NCBI GenBank assembly: GCA_016790075.1
Contig: JAEUPP010000070.1
Span: forward strand, 62,001 to 126,000
Length of the DNA: 64,000 nucleotides
Source: Rhodanobacteraceae bacterium
Lineage (GTDB): Bacteria > Pseudomonadota > Gammaproteobacteria > Xanthomonadales > Rhodanobacteraceae
Direction: 5' to 3'
A model generated the notes under the pieces. That model was not told where the DNA came from and did no database searches. It saw only the letters and a list, made by a program, of their open reading frames with translations. How positions within the stretch are numbered: position 1 is the first letter of the stretch; every line of letters starts with the position of its first letter. The translations under genes and the position numbers were made by a program. This document shows, piece by piece, positions 36,980 through 46,110 of the stretch.

Positions 36980-37021
36980 TTGACTTGCAGCAAAGCGGCG
37001 GGTGATCGGGCTCCGGATAAT
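36980..37021 (+). promoter_or_regulatory. FNR/Anr-type class II promoter ahead of the nitrate respiration block
   Basis: TTGAC-TTGC-AGCAA (36980-36993) matches the FNR consensus TTGAT-N4-ATCAA with one mismatch per half. A -10 hexamer GATAAT lies at 37016-37021, predicting a start at 37028. The box centre is then exactly at -41.5, the canonical activating position for FNR family proteins, and no -35 hexamer is present, as expected for an activator-dependent promoter. Confidence 0.65.
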
Positions 37022-37056
37022 TTTCTCCAGTGACTATATAGCTGCCGGAGAATTTC

Positions 37057-38268
37057 ATGCTTCGTCGCCGTCTCATCGTTCTTGCCCTGCTGCTTGGCGG
37101 CTTGGCCCCGGTGTCCACCGTACAGTCCGCCGGCAACACGGCGGCGGCGCCGGCAAAGCCCTGGACCCTCAATCTGCGCTACCGCCATGAAAGCGTGGAC
37201 GACGACGCCTTCGCCCGCAGTGCCCAGGCCGATACGCTGCGCGTGCGTGCAGCCCTGAACCACCGCTTCTCACCCCAGTGGACAGCACAGGTCGAGGCCG
37301 AGGGTGTGGTCGAGCTGGGCGATCGCTTCAACTCCGGCGCCAATGGCCAGACGGCCTATCCGCTGGTCCCGGATGCGCGTGCACTGGAACTCAATCAGGC
37401 CTGGCTGGACTGGGCCAGCGATGAGGCAGGATTCCGTATCGGCCGGCAAATGCTGGTGCTGGACAACGCCCGCTTTGTCGGCAACGTGGCCTGGCGGCAG
37501 AACATGCAGACTTTCGATGCGGCGCAATGGCGCTGGAAACCGACCAAGGCGATGGAGGTGCAGGCGCTCTACCTTGATCGTGTGCACCGCGTCAACGGCG
37601 ACGAAGCGCGCGATCCGCTAGTCCGCGAGCGCCGCCTGCATGCCCCGTTGCTGCGTGTCTCCCATACGCTGCCGGGCGGCAGTCTCGTGGGCTATGGCTA
37701 CTGGCTCGAGGATCGCGACGTTGCCACCGCCTCCACCCGCACGCTGGGCTTGCGCTGGTCGGCGGGCCGTTCGCTGGGAGATAACTGGAAAGGTGGGCTG
37801 GTGCTGGAACGCGCGCAGCAGGTGCCATGGTCGAAGGCGACCGGAGGTTCCACCGCCTACATGCTGATCGAACCACGGCTGGAGTACGGTCCGCTGCTAC
37901 TGAAGGCGGGTTGGGAGCGGCTGGGGGCGGGGCGTGCGCGCGCTTTCCAGACACCGCTCGCCACCCTGCACGCCTTCAACGGCTGGGCGGACAAGTTCCT
38001 GGTCACCCCTGTCCGCGGTTTGCGCGACACCTATCTGTCTGCGCAGCGCGGGTTTGAGCTGGGGGGGCGCAAGAGCAAATTTGAACTGGCCTATCACGAT
38101 TTTCGTGCAGATCGTGGGGCTGCCGACTATGGGCGGGAGCTGGATGCCTCGCTGGGGGTGAACCTGATGCCGGGTCTGGACCTGCTGGCCAAGGTCGCCG
38201 ACTACCGGAGCGACGGTTTTGCGCGGGATACCCGAAAACTGTGGATGCAACTGGAGTGGTCGCGCTGA
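37057..38268 (+). CDS. Outer-membrane beta-barrel protein (alginate-export/porin-like)
   Basis: 403 residues; GGAG 7 bases before ATG 37057. Signal peptide (MLRRRLIVLALLLGGLAPVS...QSA). The rest is alternating strands typical of a monomeric barrel: PWTLNLRYRHESVDDDAFAR, RVRAALNHRFSPQWTAQVEA, RIGRQMLVLDNARFVGNVAW, KSKFELAYHDFRADRG, and the C-terminal LWMQLEWSR. Resembles the alginate-export/OprD-like group. First gene after an FNR-type promoter and followed by moeA and nar genes, so it may admit nitrate or another anaerobic substrate; this is inference. Confidence 0.8.
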   Translation: MLRRRLIVLALLLGGLAPVSTVQSAGNTAAAPAKPWTLNLRYRHESVDDDAFARSAQADTLRVRAALNHRFSPQWTAQVEAEGVVELGDRFNSGANGQTAYPLVPDARALELNQAWLDWASDEAGFRIGRQMLVLDNARFVGNVAWRQNMQTFDAAQWRWKPTKAMEVQALYLDRVHRVNGDEARDPLVRERRLHAPLLRVSHTLPGGSLVGYGYWLEDRDVATASTRTLGLRWSAGRSLGDNWKGGLVLERAQQVPWSKATGGSTAYMLIEPRLEYGPLLLKAGWERLGAGRARAFQTPLATLHAFNGWADKFLVTPVRGLRDTYLSAQRGFELGGRKSKFELAYHDFRADRGAADYGRELDASLGVNLMPGLDLLAKVADYRSDGFARDTRKLWMQLEWSR

Positions 38269-38373
38269 AAGACCGGTATCTGCGGCGCGTCGGCGGCCGT
38301 TGCGGATGGTCCGCTGGCCCGCGGGTTGCGAACGTCCGGTGCCGGCTGACGATGCCTTGGCGGGAGAGCATGC

Positions 38374-39630
38374 GTGAAGTCAATGATTTCCGTTGATGAG
38401 GCGTTGGAGATCATCCGCGGCAGCTGCATGCCGCTTGCGGTTGAGCGTGTCCCGCTGCTTCATGCCAACGGGCGTGTGCTCGCTGTGCCAGTCGATGCGC
38501 CGCGCGCATTGCCGGCGTTCGACAACTCCGCGATGGACGGCTATGCGCTGCGCTGGTGCGAAGGTCTTGGTGCAGGTAGCGAATTGCCGGTACTGGCCGA
38601 ACAGGCGGCCGGCGATGGCGTCGCGAATCAGAGCGAGGGCGCCTGCAGCATCATGACCGGTGCACGCATCCCCGATGGGTTGGACACCGTGGTGCCAGTC
38701 GAGGACTGCACGGTCACGGCGCGCAACGGCGAAGGCGGTCCACGTTCCATTATTTTGTCTGCGCCACTGCGGGCTGGCCAGCACGTACGCCGCGCTGGCG
38801 AGGATGTGGCAGCTGGCCAGCGCGTGCTGGAGGCCGGCGCGCGGCTGGACGCCGAAGCGCTGATGGTCTTGCGCGGGATTGGCATCGGCGCGGTGGATGT
38901 ACGCCGCCGGCCCCGCTTGGCCTTGGCCTGCACGGGGCGCGAGTTGGTGGATGCCGACGGTGCTGGCCTCGCACCGGGGCAGATCGCCAATACGAACGGT
39001 CCGTATCTGGAGCATCTGTTCATCGAGGCAGGGGCTGATCTGGTCGAGCGTGTGACCTTGCCTGACGAGCCTTCCGCTTTCGCCGCCTGGCTGACCCGCT
39101 GGCTGGAGGCTGGTGTCGAGCTCGTGGTCACGACAGGCGCTGTTTCGATGGGGCGCTATGACTTCGTGCCCGAGGTGCTGCGCGCGGCGGGCATGAAAAT
39201 TGTTTTCCACAAGTTGCGAATGCGTCCTGGCAAGCCGCTGTTGCTGGCGGCAGCCGGGGGCAGCCTGGTATTCGGTTTGCCGGGTAACCCCATGGCGTGT
39301 GCCGCCGGTGCGCGCTTCTTTGTGAACGCGGCGCTGCGGGCGTTCGCTGGCCGCAGGCCGGAACAGGCGCTGCTGCTGCCGCTGGCAGAGCCGGTCCGCA
39401 AGAAGCCAGGCTTCCGGCTGATCCAGAAAGCCGCGCTCGCGATCGGATCCGATGCCGTGCTCACCGTACGTCTGCTGCCGGGGCAGGAGAGCTTCAGGAC
39501 CGCACCGCTGCTGGCCGCACAGGCCTGGGCCGTATTGCCGGAAGAGGGTGAGATTCTTCCCGCCGGCACGCCGGTGCCGGTCTATCCGCTGCGCGCCGGT
39601 GCCGCGCTATTTGACGGGCGGTCGGCCTGA
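38374..39630 (+). CDS. moeA: Molybdopterin molybdenumtransferase MoeA
   Basis: 418 residues from GTG 38374 (GGGAGA 6 bases upstream); ATG 38383 is the alternative. MoeA motifs: LPAFDNSAMDGYALR, SIMTGARIPDGLDTVVPVED, LACTGRELVDAD, TTGAVSMGRYDFV, KLRMRPGKPLLLA and FGLPGNPMACA. Inserts molybdenum into molybdopterin, needed by NarG encoded downstream, which explains the linkage. Confidence 0.96.
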   Translation: MKSMISVDEALEIIRGSCMPLAVERVPLLHANGRVLAVPVDAPRALPAFDNSAMDGYALRWCEGLGAGSELPVLAEQAAGDGVANQSEGACSIMTGARIPDGLDTVVPVEDCTVTARNGEGGPRSIILSAPLRAGQHVRRAGEDVAAGQRVLEAGARLDAEALMVLRGIGIGAVDVRRRPRLALACTGRELVDADGAGLAPGQIANTNGPYLEHLFIEAGADLVERVTLPDEPSAFAAWLTRWLEAGVELVVTTGAVSMGRYDFVPEVLRAAGMKIVFHKLRMRPGKPLLLAAAGGSLVFGLPGNPMACAAGARFFVNAALRAFAGRRPEQALLLPLAEPVRKKPGFRLIQKAALAIGSDAVLTVRLLPGQESFRTAPLLAAQAWAVLPEEGEILPAGTPVPVYPLRAGAALFDGRSA

Positions 39631-39750
39631 ACTTCGCAACATCGCCGCAATCACCACGGATGCTCGCGGCCCAGCGCAAGGAGCGCATGGCGCTGGACGC
39701 AGCGAAGGCCGCTGACTCATTGGTTACATACCCACCCGACCGGAGCATTC

Positions 39751-40140
39751 ATGAAACTCCAGCTAGATCAGGGTCACTACCGTTTGCGTCTGACCGAGGA
39801 CGACCTGGCGCGGCTCATCGACCAGGGCACTCTGTTGCAGGAATGGCCTTGTCCCGACGGCGCCGCCGCCCGCTGTGAACTGGGCCTGCGTGACGACATC
39901 GCCAGTGCGGATTGCAGCGGCACGTTGATGGCGCTGTGCCTGGCGTTGCCTCGCGCGTCCTTTGAAACATTCGCCGCTGCACGCCCGCGCCGGGACGGGT
40001 TTTCCTTCCAGGCGCGTGGTGTCGAGGTCATCGTTGACGTGGATGTGCGCGATAGTCGCCGCAGCTTGATACAAGTCAATGACAGGGGGCGCGCCGGGCC
40101 AGAGACTGCAGAGGCCAACGCACGAGAACCTCCGACATGA
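39751..40140 (+). CDS. Small protein of unknown function between moeA and narG (DUF7009-like)
   Basis: 129 residues; GGAG 5 bases before the ATG. Starts MKLQLDQGHYRLRLTEDDLA, then RLIDQGTLLQEWPCP and GVEVIVDVDVRDSR. No signal peptide or membrane segment. It resembles small uncharacterised proteins often seen near molybdenum-cofactor genes; I am not sure of the family name. The stop overlaps the narG ATG (ATGA), so it is translationally coupled to the nitrate reductase. Confidence 0.7.
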   Translation: MKLQLDQGHYRLRLTEDDLARLIDQGTLLQEWPCPDGAAARCELGLRDDIASADCSGTLMALCLALPRASFETFAAARPRRDGFSFQARGVEVIVDVDVRDSRRSLIQVNDRGRAGPETAEANAREPPT

Positions 40141-43100
40141 GCTATTTCCTCGACCGGCTGAATTTCCTGAAACCCGCGCCCGAGCCGTTTTCCAGCGGCC
40201 ACGGCGCGACTCGCGACGACGACCGCAGCTGGGAAAACAGCTATCGCCAGCGCTGGCAGTACGACAAGATCGTGCGTTCCACTCATGGGGTGAACTGCAC
40301 CGGCTCCTGTAGCTGGAAGGTCTACGTCAAGAACGGCCTGGTAACCTGGGAAACCCAGCAGACCGACTATCCACGTACCCGCCCCGACCTGCCCAATCAC
40401 GAGCCGCGTGGCTGCCCGCGTGGCGCCAGTTATTCCTGGTATCTGTACAGCGCCAACCGGGTGAAGTACCCGCTGGTGCGCAGTGCATTGCTCAAGCTCT
40501 GGCGCGAAGAGCGCGCGAGCAAATCGCCGGTCGATGCCTGGGCCAGCATTGTCGAGAATCCGGCCAAGGCAGCGAGCTACAAGTCCCGGCGTGGTATGGG
40601 CGGTTTCGTGCGTTCGAACTGGGGCGAGGTCAACGAGCTGATTGCCGCGGCCAACTTGTATACCGTCAGGCGATGGGGGCCGGATCGCGTGGTCGGCTTT
40701 TCGCCGATTCCGGCCATGTCCATGGTCAGCTACGCCGCTGGCGCCCGTTATCTGTCGCTGCTCGGCGGTGCGTGTCTGAGTTTCTATGACTGGTACTGTG
40801 ACCTGCCGCCGGCGAGCCCACAGATGTGGGGTGAACAGACGGACGTGCCTGAGTCGGCCGACTGGTACAACAGCCGCTACATCATCGCCTGGGGCTCCAA
40901 CGTTCCGCAGACGCGCACGCCCGATGCGCATTTTTTCACGGAGGCACGCTACAACGGGACCAAGACCGTCGCCATCACTCCGGATTATTCTGAAGTCGCC
41001 AAGCTCACCGACCATTGGCTGCACCCCAAGCAAGGTACTGATGCCGCACTCGCGTTCGCTTTTGGCCACGTCATCCTGCGCGAGTTTCACGTCGACAACC
41101 CCTCGCCGTACTTCACTGACTATTGCCGTCAGTACAGCGATATGCCGTTCCTGGTGCGCCTGGAAAAACGTGCGGACGGCCGGCTTGTGCCAGAGCGGTT
41201 CCTGCGTGCTGCCGACCTGGGGGGGCTGGGCGAAGCGAACAATCCGGAGTGGAAGACCCTGGCCTATGACGAGGCGAGCGGCGAGATCACCGTGCCCAAT
41301 GGCTCCGTCGGGTTCCGCTGGGGCGAAAAGGGAAAATGGAATATTGATAAAAAGGACAGCGCCGGTCGCGAAGTCCGCCTGCGCCTGAGCCTGAAGGACT
41401 GCGCCGACGGCATCGAATCGGTGAGCTATCCGTATTTTGGCGGTATCGAGAACGAGTACTGGACCGAATCGAAGTTCGCCGATGTGCTGGAACGCAATGT
41501 CCCGGTCAGGCGTCTGCGGCTTGCCGACGGCAAGGAATGGGCGGTGGCCAGCGTGTACGATCTGCTGCTCGCCCAGTACGGCGTAGACCGGGGATTCGGC
41601 GGCGGCAATGTTGCGGCGAGTTTCGATGACGATCTGCCCGGAACTCCGGCCTGGCAGGAGAAAATCACCGGTGTGCCACGGCAGGAAGTGATCCGCATTG
41701 CACGCGAGTTCGCGCGCACCGCCGACAAGACGCGTGGCCGCAGCATGATCATCGTCGGCGCGGCGATGAACCACTGGTTCCATAGCGACATGAACTACCG
41801 CGGGTTGATCAACCTGCTCGTCATGTGCGGCTGCGTGGGGCAAACCGGCGGTGGCTGGGCGCATTATGTCGGGCAGGAAAAACTGCGGCCGCAGTCGGGC
41901 TGGGCGCCGGTTGCTTTTGCGCTGGATTGGAGCAAGCCGCCGCGGCAGATGAATGGCACCAGCTTCTGGTACTTCAACAGCAGCCAGTATCGTTACGAGA
42001 AACTCGGCGTCGAGGAAATCCTTTCTCCGCTTGCGGACAAGTCCAAATACAGCGGCTCGCTGGCCGACTACAACCTGCGCGCGGTACGCATGGGCTGGTT
42101 GCCGTCTATTCCGCAGCTGAATACCAATCCGTTACAGCTCGTGCGTGACGCTGAGAAAGCTGGCGTGGCGCCGGTGGACTATGCAGTCGGCCGGCTCAAG
42201 GACGGCAGTCTTGACTTTGCGTTCGCCGACCCGGATGCGCCGGAGAACTTCCCGCGCAACCTCTTTATCTGGCGCTCCAATCTGCTCGGCAGTTCGGGCA
42301 AAGGGCACGAATACCTGCTCAAGCATTTGCTTGGTACCCGGCATGGTCTGCAGGGCAAGGACCTGGGCGAGCGCGGTGCGGCCAAGCCGGAAGAAGTGAA
42401 ATGGCGCGACCAGGCCCCGGAGGGCAAGCTGGATCTGCTGGTCACGCTCGACTTCCGCATGTGTACGACAGCGCTCTACAGCGATGTCGTGCTGCCCACG
42501 GCGACCTGGTACGAGAAGAACGACCTCAATACTTCGGACATGCACCCGTTCATACACCCGCTGTCGAAAGCGGTGGATCCGGCCTGGGAGGCGCGCAGCG
42601 ACTGGGACATCTTCAAGGGCATCGCGCACACAGCCAGCCAGCTCGCCCCGGGCGTGCTAGGGGTCGAGAAAGATCTGGTGCTGGTGCCGACCCTGCACGA
42701 CACCCCGAACGAAATTGCCATGCCCTACGGCGTGAGCGACTGGAAGCGTGGCGAGTGCGAGCTGATCCCTGGAAAGACCGCGCCGAGCATGCTGGTGGTC
42801 GAACGGGACTATCCAAATTTGTATAAAAAGTTTACATCGCTTGGTCCCTTGCTCGACCGGCAGGGCAATGGCGGCAAGGGCATGGCCTGGGATACCCAGC
42901 ACGAAGTCGAGTTCCTCGGCCGGCTCAACCGTACAGTGACCGAAAGCGGAGTCAGTCAGGGGCGTCCGCAGCTGGAAACCGCGATCGACGCTGCCGAGGC
43001 GATCTTGCATCTTGCGCCGGAAACCAACGGGCATGTCGCGGTCAAGGCGTGGAAATCGCTGGAGGGTTTCACCGGCCGTCACCACACTCATCTGGCTGAG

Positions 43101-43880
43101 GGCAAGGAGCATGAGGCGATCCGTTTCCGCGACATCCAGGCCCAGCCGCGGAAAATCATCAGTTCACCGATCTGGTCGGGTCTTGAGGACGAAAACGTCA
43201 GCTATAACGCCGGCTATACCAATGTCCACGAGCTGATCCCCTGGCGCACGCTGACCGGCCGGCAGCAGTTCTATCAGGACCACCAGTGGATGCGCGACTT
43301 CGGCGAAGGCTTCATGGGCTATCGCCCGCCGATCGACACGCGAACGATCAAGCCGATCATCGGCACGAAGCCCAACGGCAACAAGGAAATCGTTCTGAAC
43401 TGGATTACCCCGCACCAGAAGTGGGGAATCCACAGCACCTACAGCGACAACCTGATCATGCAGACGCTGTCGCGCGGCGGCCCCATCGTCTGGCTGTCGG
43501 AAGACGATGCGAAGCGGGCCGGCATCGAGGATAACGACTGGATCGAACTGTTCAACGTCAACGGCGCAATCGCTGCGCGTGCGGTGGTCAGTCAGCGCGT
43601 GATGAACGGGATGGCGATGATGTATCACGCCCAGGAACGCATCATCAACACGCCGGGCAGCGAGATTTCCGGCACCCGCGGTGGAATCCACAATTCCGTC
43701 ACCCGGATAGTGGTCAAGCCCACCCACATGATCGGCGGCTATGCACAGCTGTCGTACGGCTTCAACTACTACGGCACCGTCGGCACCAACCGCGACGAGC
43801 TCGTCGTGGTGCGCAAGATGGACAAGATCGACTGGCTGGACGGCGAAGCGGTGCCCGCAAACGCCAAGGAGGGAGTGTGA
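40137..43880 (+). CDS. narG: Respiratory nitrate reductase alpha subunit
   Basis: 1247 residues, full length. The FS0 4Fe-4S ligands are His and Cys in THGVNCTGSC with GCPRG further on. The Mo-ligand Asp is in SFYDWYCDLPPASP, near residue 221. NarG blocks follow: TDVPESADWYNSRYIIAWGS, PDYSEVAKLTDHWLHPKQGT, GAAMNHWFHSDMNYRG, HPFIHPLSKAVDPAWE and the C-terminal GTRGGIHNSVTR. Cytoplasmic face, bis-MGD enzyme that reduces nitrate to nitrite with quinol electrons. No Tat signal beyond the NarG-type N-terminal remnant. Followed by narH with a one-base stop/start overlap. Confidence 0.98.
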   Translation: MSYFLDRLNFLKPAPEPFSSGHGATRDDDRSWENSYRQRWQYDKIVRSTHGVNCTGSCSWKVYVKNGLVTWETQQTDYPRTRPDLPNHEPRGCPRGASYSWYLYSANRVKYPLVRSALLKLWREERASKSPVDAWASIVENPAKAASYKSRRGMGGFVRSNWGEVNELIAAANLYTVRRWGPDRVVGFSPIPAMSMVSYAAGARYLSLLGGACLSFYDWYCDLPPASPQMWGEQTDVPESADWYNSRYIIAWGSNVPQTRTPDAHFFTEARYNGTKTVAITPDYSEVAKLTDHWLHPKQGTDAALAFAFGHVILREFHVDNPSPYFTDYCRQYSDMPFLVRLEKRADGRLVPERFLRAADLGGLGEANNPEWKTLAYDEASGEITVPNGSVGFRWGEKGKWNIDKKDSAGREVRLRLSLKDCADGIESVSYPYFGGIENEYWTESKFADVLERNVPVRRLRLADGKEWAVASVYDLLLAQYGVDRGFGGGNVAASFDDDLPGTPAWQEKITGVPRQEVIRIAREFARTADKTRGRSMIIVGAAMNHWFHSDMNYRGLINLLVMCGCVGQTGGGWAHYVGQEKLRPQSGWAPVAFALDWSKPPRQMNGTSFWYFNSSQYRYEKLGVEEILSPLADKSKYSGSLADYNLRAVRMGWLPSIPQLNTNPLQLVRDAEKAGVAPVDYAVGRLKDGSLDFAFADPDAPENFPRNLFIWRSNLLGSSGKGHEYLLKHLLGTRHGLQGKDLGERGAAKPEEVKWRDQAPEGKLDLLVTLDFRMCTTALYSDVVLPTATWYEKNDLNTSDMHPFIHPLSKAVDPAWEARSDWDIFKGIAHTASQLAPGVLGVEKDLVLVPTLHDTPNEIAMPYGVSDWKRGECELIPGKTAPSMLVVERDYPNLYKKFTSLGPLLDRQGNGGKGMAWDTQHEVEFLGRLNRTVTESGVSQGRPQLETAIDAAEAILHLAPETNGHVAVKAWKSLEGFTGRHHTHLAEGKEHEAIRFRDIQAQPRKIISSPIWSGLEDENVSYNAGYTNVHELIPWRTLTGRQQFYQDHQWMRDFGEGFMGYRPPIDTRTIKPIIGTKPNGNKEIVLNWITPHQKWGIHSTYSDNLIMQTLSRGGPIVWLSEDDAKRAGIEDNDWIELFNVNGAIAARAVVSQRVMNGMAMMYHAQERIINTPGSEISGTRGGIHNSVTRIVVKPTHMIGGYAQLSYGFNYYGTVGTNRDELVVVRKMDKIDWLDGEAVPANAKEGV

Positions 43881-45427
43881 TGAAAGTCCGTGCTCAGATT
43901 GCGATGGTGCTGAATCTGGACAAGTGCATCGGCTGCCATACCTGTTCGATCACCTGCAAGAACGTGTGGACCAGTCGCGAGGGCGTCGAGTACGCCTGGT
44001 TCAACAACGTGGAGACCAAGCCTGGCATCGGCTATCCCAAGGAGTGGGAAAACCAGCGCCGGTGGAATGGTGGATGGGTGCGCGGCCGGGATGGGCGCAT
44101 TACGCTCAAAGCTGGCGGTCGCCTGCGCCTGCTGGCCAAGATCTTCGCCAACCCGGACTTGCCGCAGATCGACGATTACTACGAGCCGTTCGATTTCGAC
44201 TACCAGCATCTGCATCAGGCGCCGTCCGGTCAGCACCAGCCCACGGCCAGGCCGCGCTCGCTGCTCACGGGCGAACGCATGCAGAAAATCGACTGGGGGC
44301 CGAACTGGGAGGAGATACTCGGCACCGAGTTCGCCAAGCGCAGCAAGGACGCCAACTTCGACGGCGTGCAGCGCGAGATCTACGGCGCGTTCGAGCAGAC
44401 CTTCATGATGTACCTGCCGCGGCTGTGCGAACACTGCCTGAATCCGGCCTGCGTCGCATCCTGCCCGTCCGGCGCGATCTACAAGCGAGAGGAGGACGGC
44501 ATCGTCCTGATCGATCAGGACAAGTGCCGCGGCTGGCGCATGTGTGTGTCCGCCTGTCCGTACAAGAAGATTTACTATAACTGGAAAAGCGGCAAATCAG
44601 AAAAATGCATTTTTTGCTATCCGCGTATAGAAATGGGCGAGCCGACGATATGCTCCGAGACCTGCGTCGGGCGCATCCGCTATCTCGGCGTGATGCTGTA
44701 TGACGCCGACCGTATCCAGCAGGCGGCTTCAGCGCCAGCCGAGAAGGACCTTTATCAGGCGCACCTGGATATTTTCCTCGATCCCCACGATCCGGCGGTG
44801 ATTGCTGCGGCGCGCGCCGAAGGCATTCCGGAAAGCTGGCTGGATGCGGCCAAGGCTTCGCCGGTATACAAGCTGGCGATTGACTGGAAGCTGGCACTGC
44901 CGCTGCATCCGGAGTACCGCACCCTGCCTATGGTCTGGTACGTGCCGCCGCTTTCGCCTATCCAGTCGGCCGCTGATGCGGGCCGGATCGGGAAGAACGG
45001 CGAGATCCCGGATGTGAAGTCGCTGCGCATACCGGTGCGTTATCTGGCCAATCTGCTGACAGCAGGCGACGAACGTCCTGTTGTGCTCGCGCTGGAACGG
45101 ATTCTGGCCATGCGCGCCTGGCGCCGGGCAATGCATGTCGACGGCGTGGAAGACCTGGATGTGCTGCGCCAGGTGGGCCTGTCGCGCGAGCAGGCGGAGG
45201 ACATGTACCGCTATCTCGCTATCGCCAACTACGAGGATCGTTTCGTGATCCCGACCGCGCATCGCGAATACGCCAACGACGCCTTCGGCGAACGGGGCGG
45301 CTGCGGCTTCACGTTCGGCAACGGCTGCTCGCCATCCAGTCCAGCGGAGGCGCTGTTTGGCGGTCGCTCCACGCAGACCTACCAGGTGCCGCCCGCACGT
45401 CAGTCAACAGCACCGGAGCAGACATGA
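43880..45427 (+). CDS. narH: Respiratory nitrate reductase beta subunit
   Basis: 515 residues from ATG 43880 (strong AAGGAGGG). Four cluster motifs: CIGCHTCSITCKNVW, CEHCLNPACVASCPSGA, CRGWRMCVSACPYKK (Trp in the third position, as for the 3Fe-4S cluster) and CIFCYPRIEMGEPTIC with SETCVGR. Wires electrons from NarI to NarG. ATGA overlap with narJ. Confidence 0.98.
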   Translation: MKVRAQIAMVLNLDKCIGCHTCSITCKNVWTSREGVEYAWFNNVETKPGIGYPKEWENQRRWNGGWVRGRDGRITLKAGGRLRLLAKIFANPDLPQIDDYYEPFDFDYQHLHQAPSGQHQPTARPRSLLTGERMQKIDWGPNWEEILGTEFAKRSKDANFDGVQREIYGAFEQTFMMYLPRLCEHCLNPACVASCPSGAIYKREEDGIVLIDQDKCRGWRMCVSACPYKKIYYNWKSGKSEKCIFCYPRIEMGEPTICSETCVGRIRYLGVMLYDADRIQQAASAPAEKDLYQAHLDIFLDPHDPAVIAAARAEGIPESWLDAAKASPVYKLAIDWKLALPLHPEYRTLPMVWYVPPLSPIQSAADAGRIGKNGEIPDVKSLRIPVRYLANLLTAGDERPVVLALERILAMRAWRRAMHVDGVEDLDVLRQVGLSREQAEDMYRYLAIANYEDRFVIPTAHREYANDAFGERGGCGFTFGNGCSPSSPAEALFGGRSTQTYQVPPARQSTAPEQT

Positions 45428-46110
45428 GATTGCTCAAACTGGTGGCCGTGCTGCTGGACTACCCGGCGGACGGCTTGTGGGAACATGCCGACGAACTGCG
45501 TGCCGCCGTTGCCGAGCCTGGACTGTCGAGTGCGCGACGGGCATCGCTGCTGCAGTTTCTCGATGGGCTGCTGGCTGCCGACCCCATGGCTGCGCAGGAG
45601 CGCTGGCTGGATCTGTTCGACCGGGGCAGGGCGATGAGTCTGCTGCTGTTTGAGCACATCCATGGCGAGTCGCGCGACCGTGGTCAGGCGATGGTGGATC
45701 TGCTCTCGACCTACCGCCGCCACGGCTTCGAGTTGAGCGCCCGGCAGTTGCCGGACTATTTGCCCGTCGTGCTGGAGTACCTGTCGTTGCGTCCGGCCGA
45801 GGAAGTTCGCGACTGGCTATCCCACGTGGCGCACATTCTGGAACTGCTGGCCGCGCGTGCGCAGGAGCGTCGCAGCGACTATGCCGCCCTGCTGGAAGTG
45901 CTGGTCGAGGTGGCTGCTGGCCACGTCGATGTCGAGCTGTTGCGCCGGCGAGTGGCCAGTGAGGAGCGGGACGACACGCCGGAGGCCATGGATCGGGTCT
46001 GGGAAGAGGAAGCAGTTCGCTTCGGGGTCGAGGCCCCAGGCGAGGACTGCAGCCCGCCGGGACGCTCCTGGTCAGGTGCAAAGCGGACAGAACCTACGGT
46101 GATGCCATGA
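45424..46110 (+). CDS. narJ: Nitrate reductase assembly chaperone
   Basis: 228 residues, all helical, with the NarJ-typical MRLLKLVAVLLDYPADGLWE, WLDLFDRGRAMSLLLFEHIH, GESRDRGQAMVDLLSTYRRH and LPVVLEYLSLRP. Binds apo-NarG and helps Mo-cofactor and cluster insertion; not part of the final enzyme. Acidic, Pro-rich C-terminal tail. Coupled by ATGA to both narH and narI. Confidence 0.96.
   Translation: MRLLKLVAVLLDYPADGLWEHADELRAAVAEPGLSSARRASLLQFLDGLLAADPMAAQERWLDLFDRGRAMSLLLFEHIHGESRDRGQAMVDLLSTYRRHGFELSARQLPDYLPVVLEYLSLRPAEEVRDWLSHVAHILELLAARAQERRSDYAALLEVLVEVAAGHVDVELLRRRVASEERDDTPEAMDRVWEEEAVRFGVEAPGEDCSPPGRSWSGAKRTEPTVMP

Noticed and set aside
37011-37050. CTCCGG / CCGGAG pairing that would mask the barrel gene's ribosome site
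   Set aside because: Only 6 bp with a 28-base loop, and the first arm lies upstream of the predicted transcript start, so it would not be in the RNA.
39777-41864. 695-codon minus-strand frame opposite narG
   Set aside because: Antisense shadow of a highly conserved enzyme; no motif of its own.
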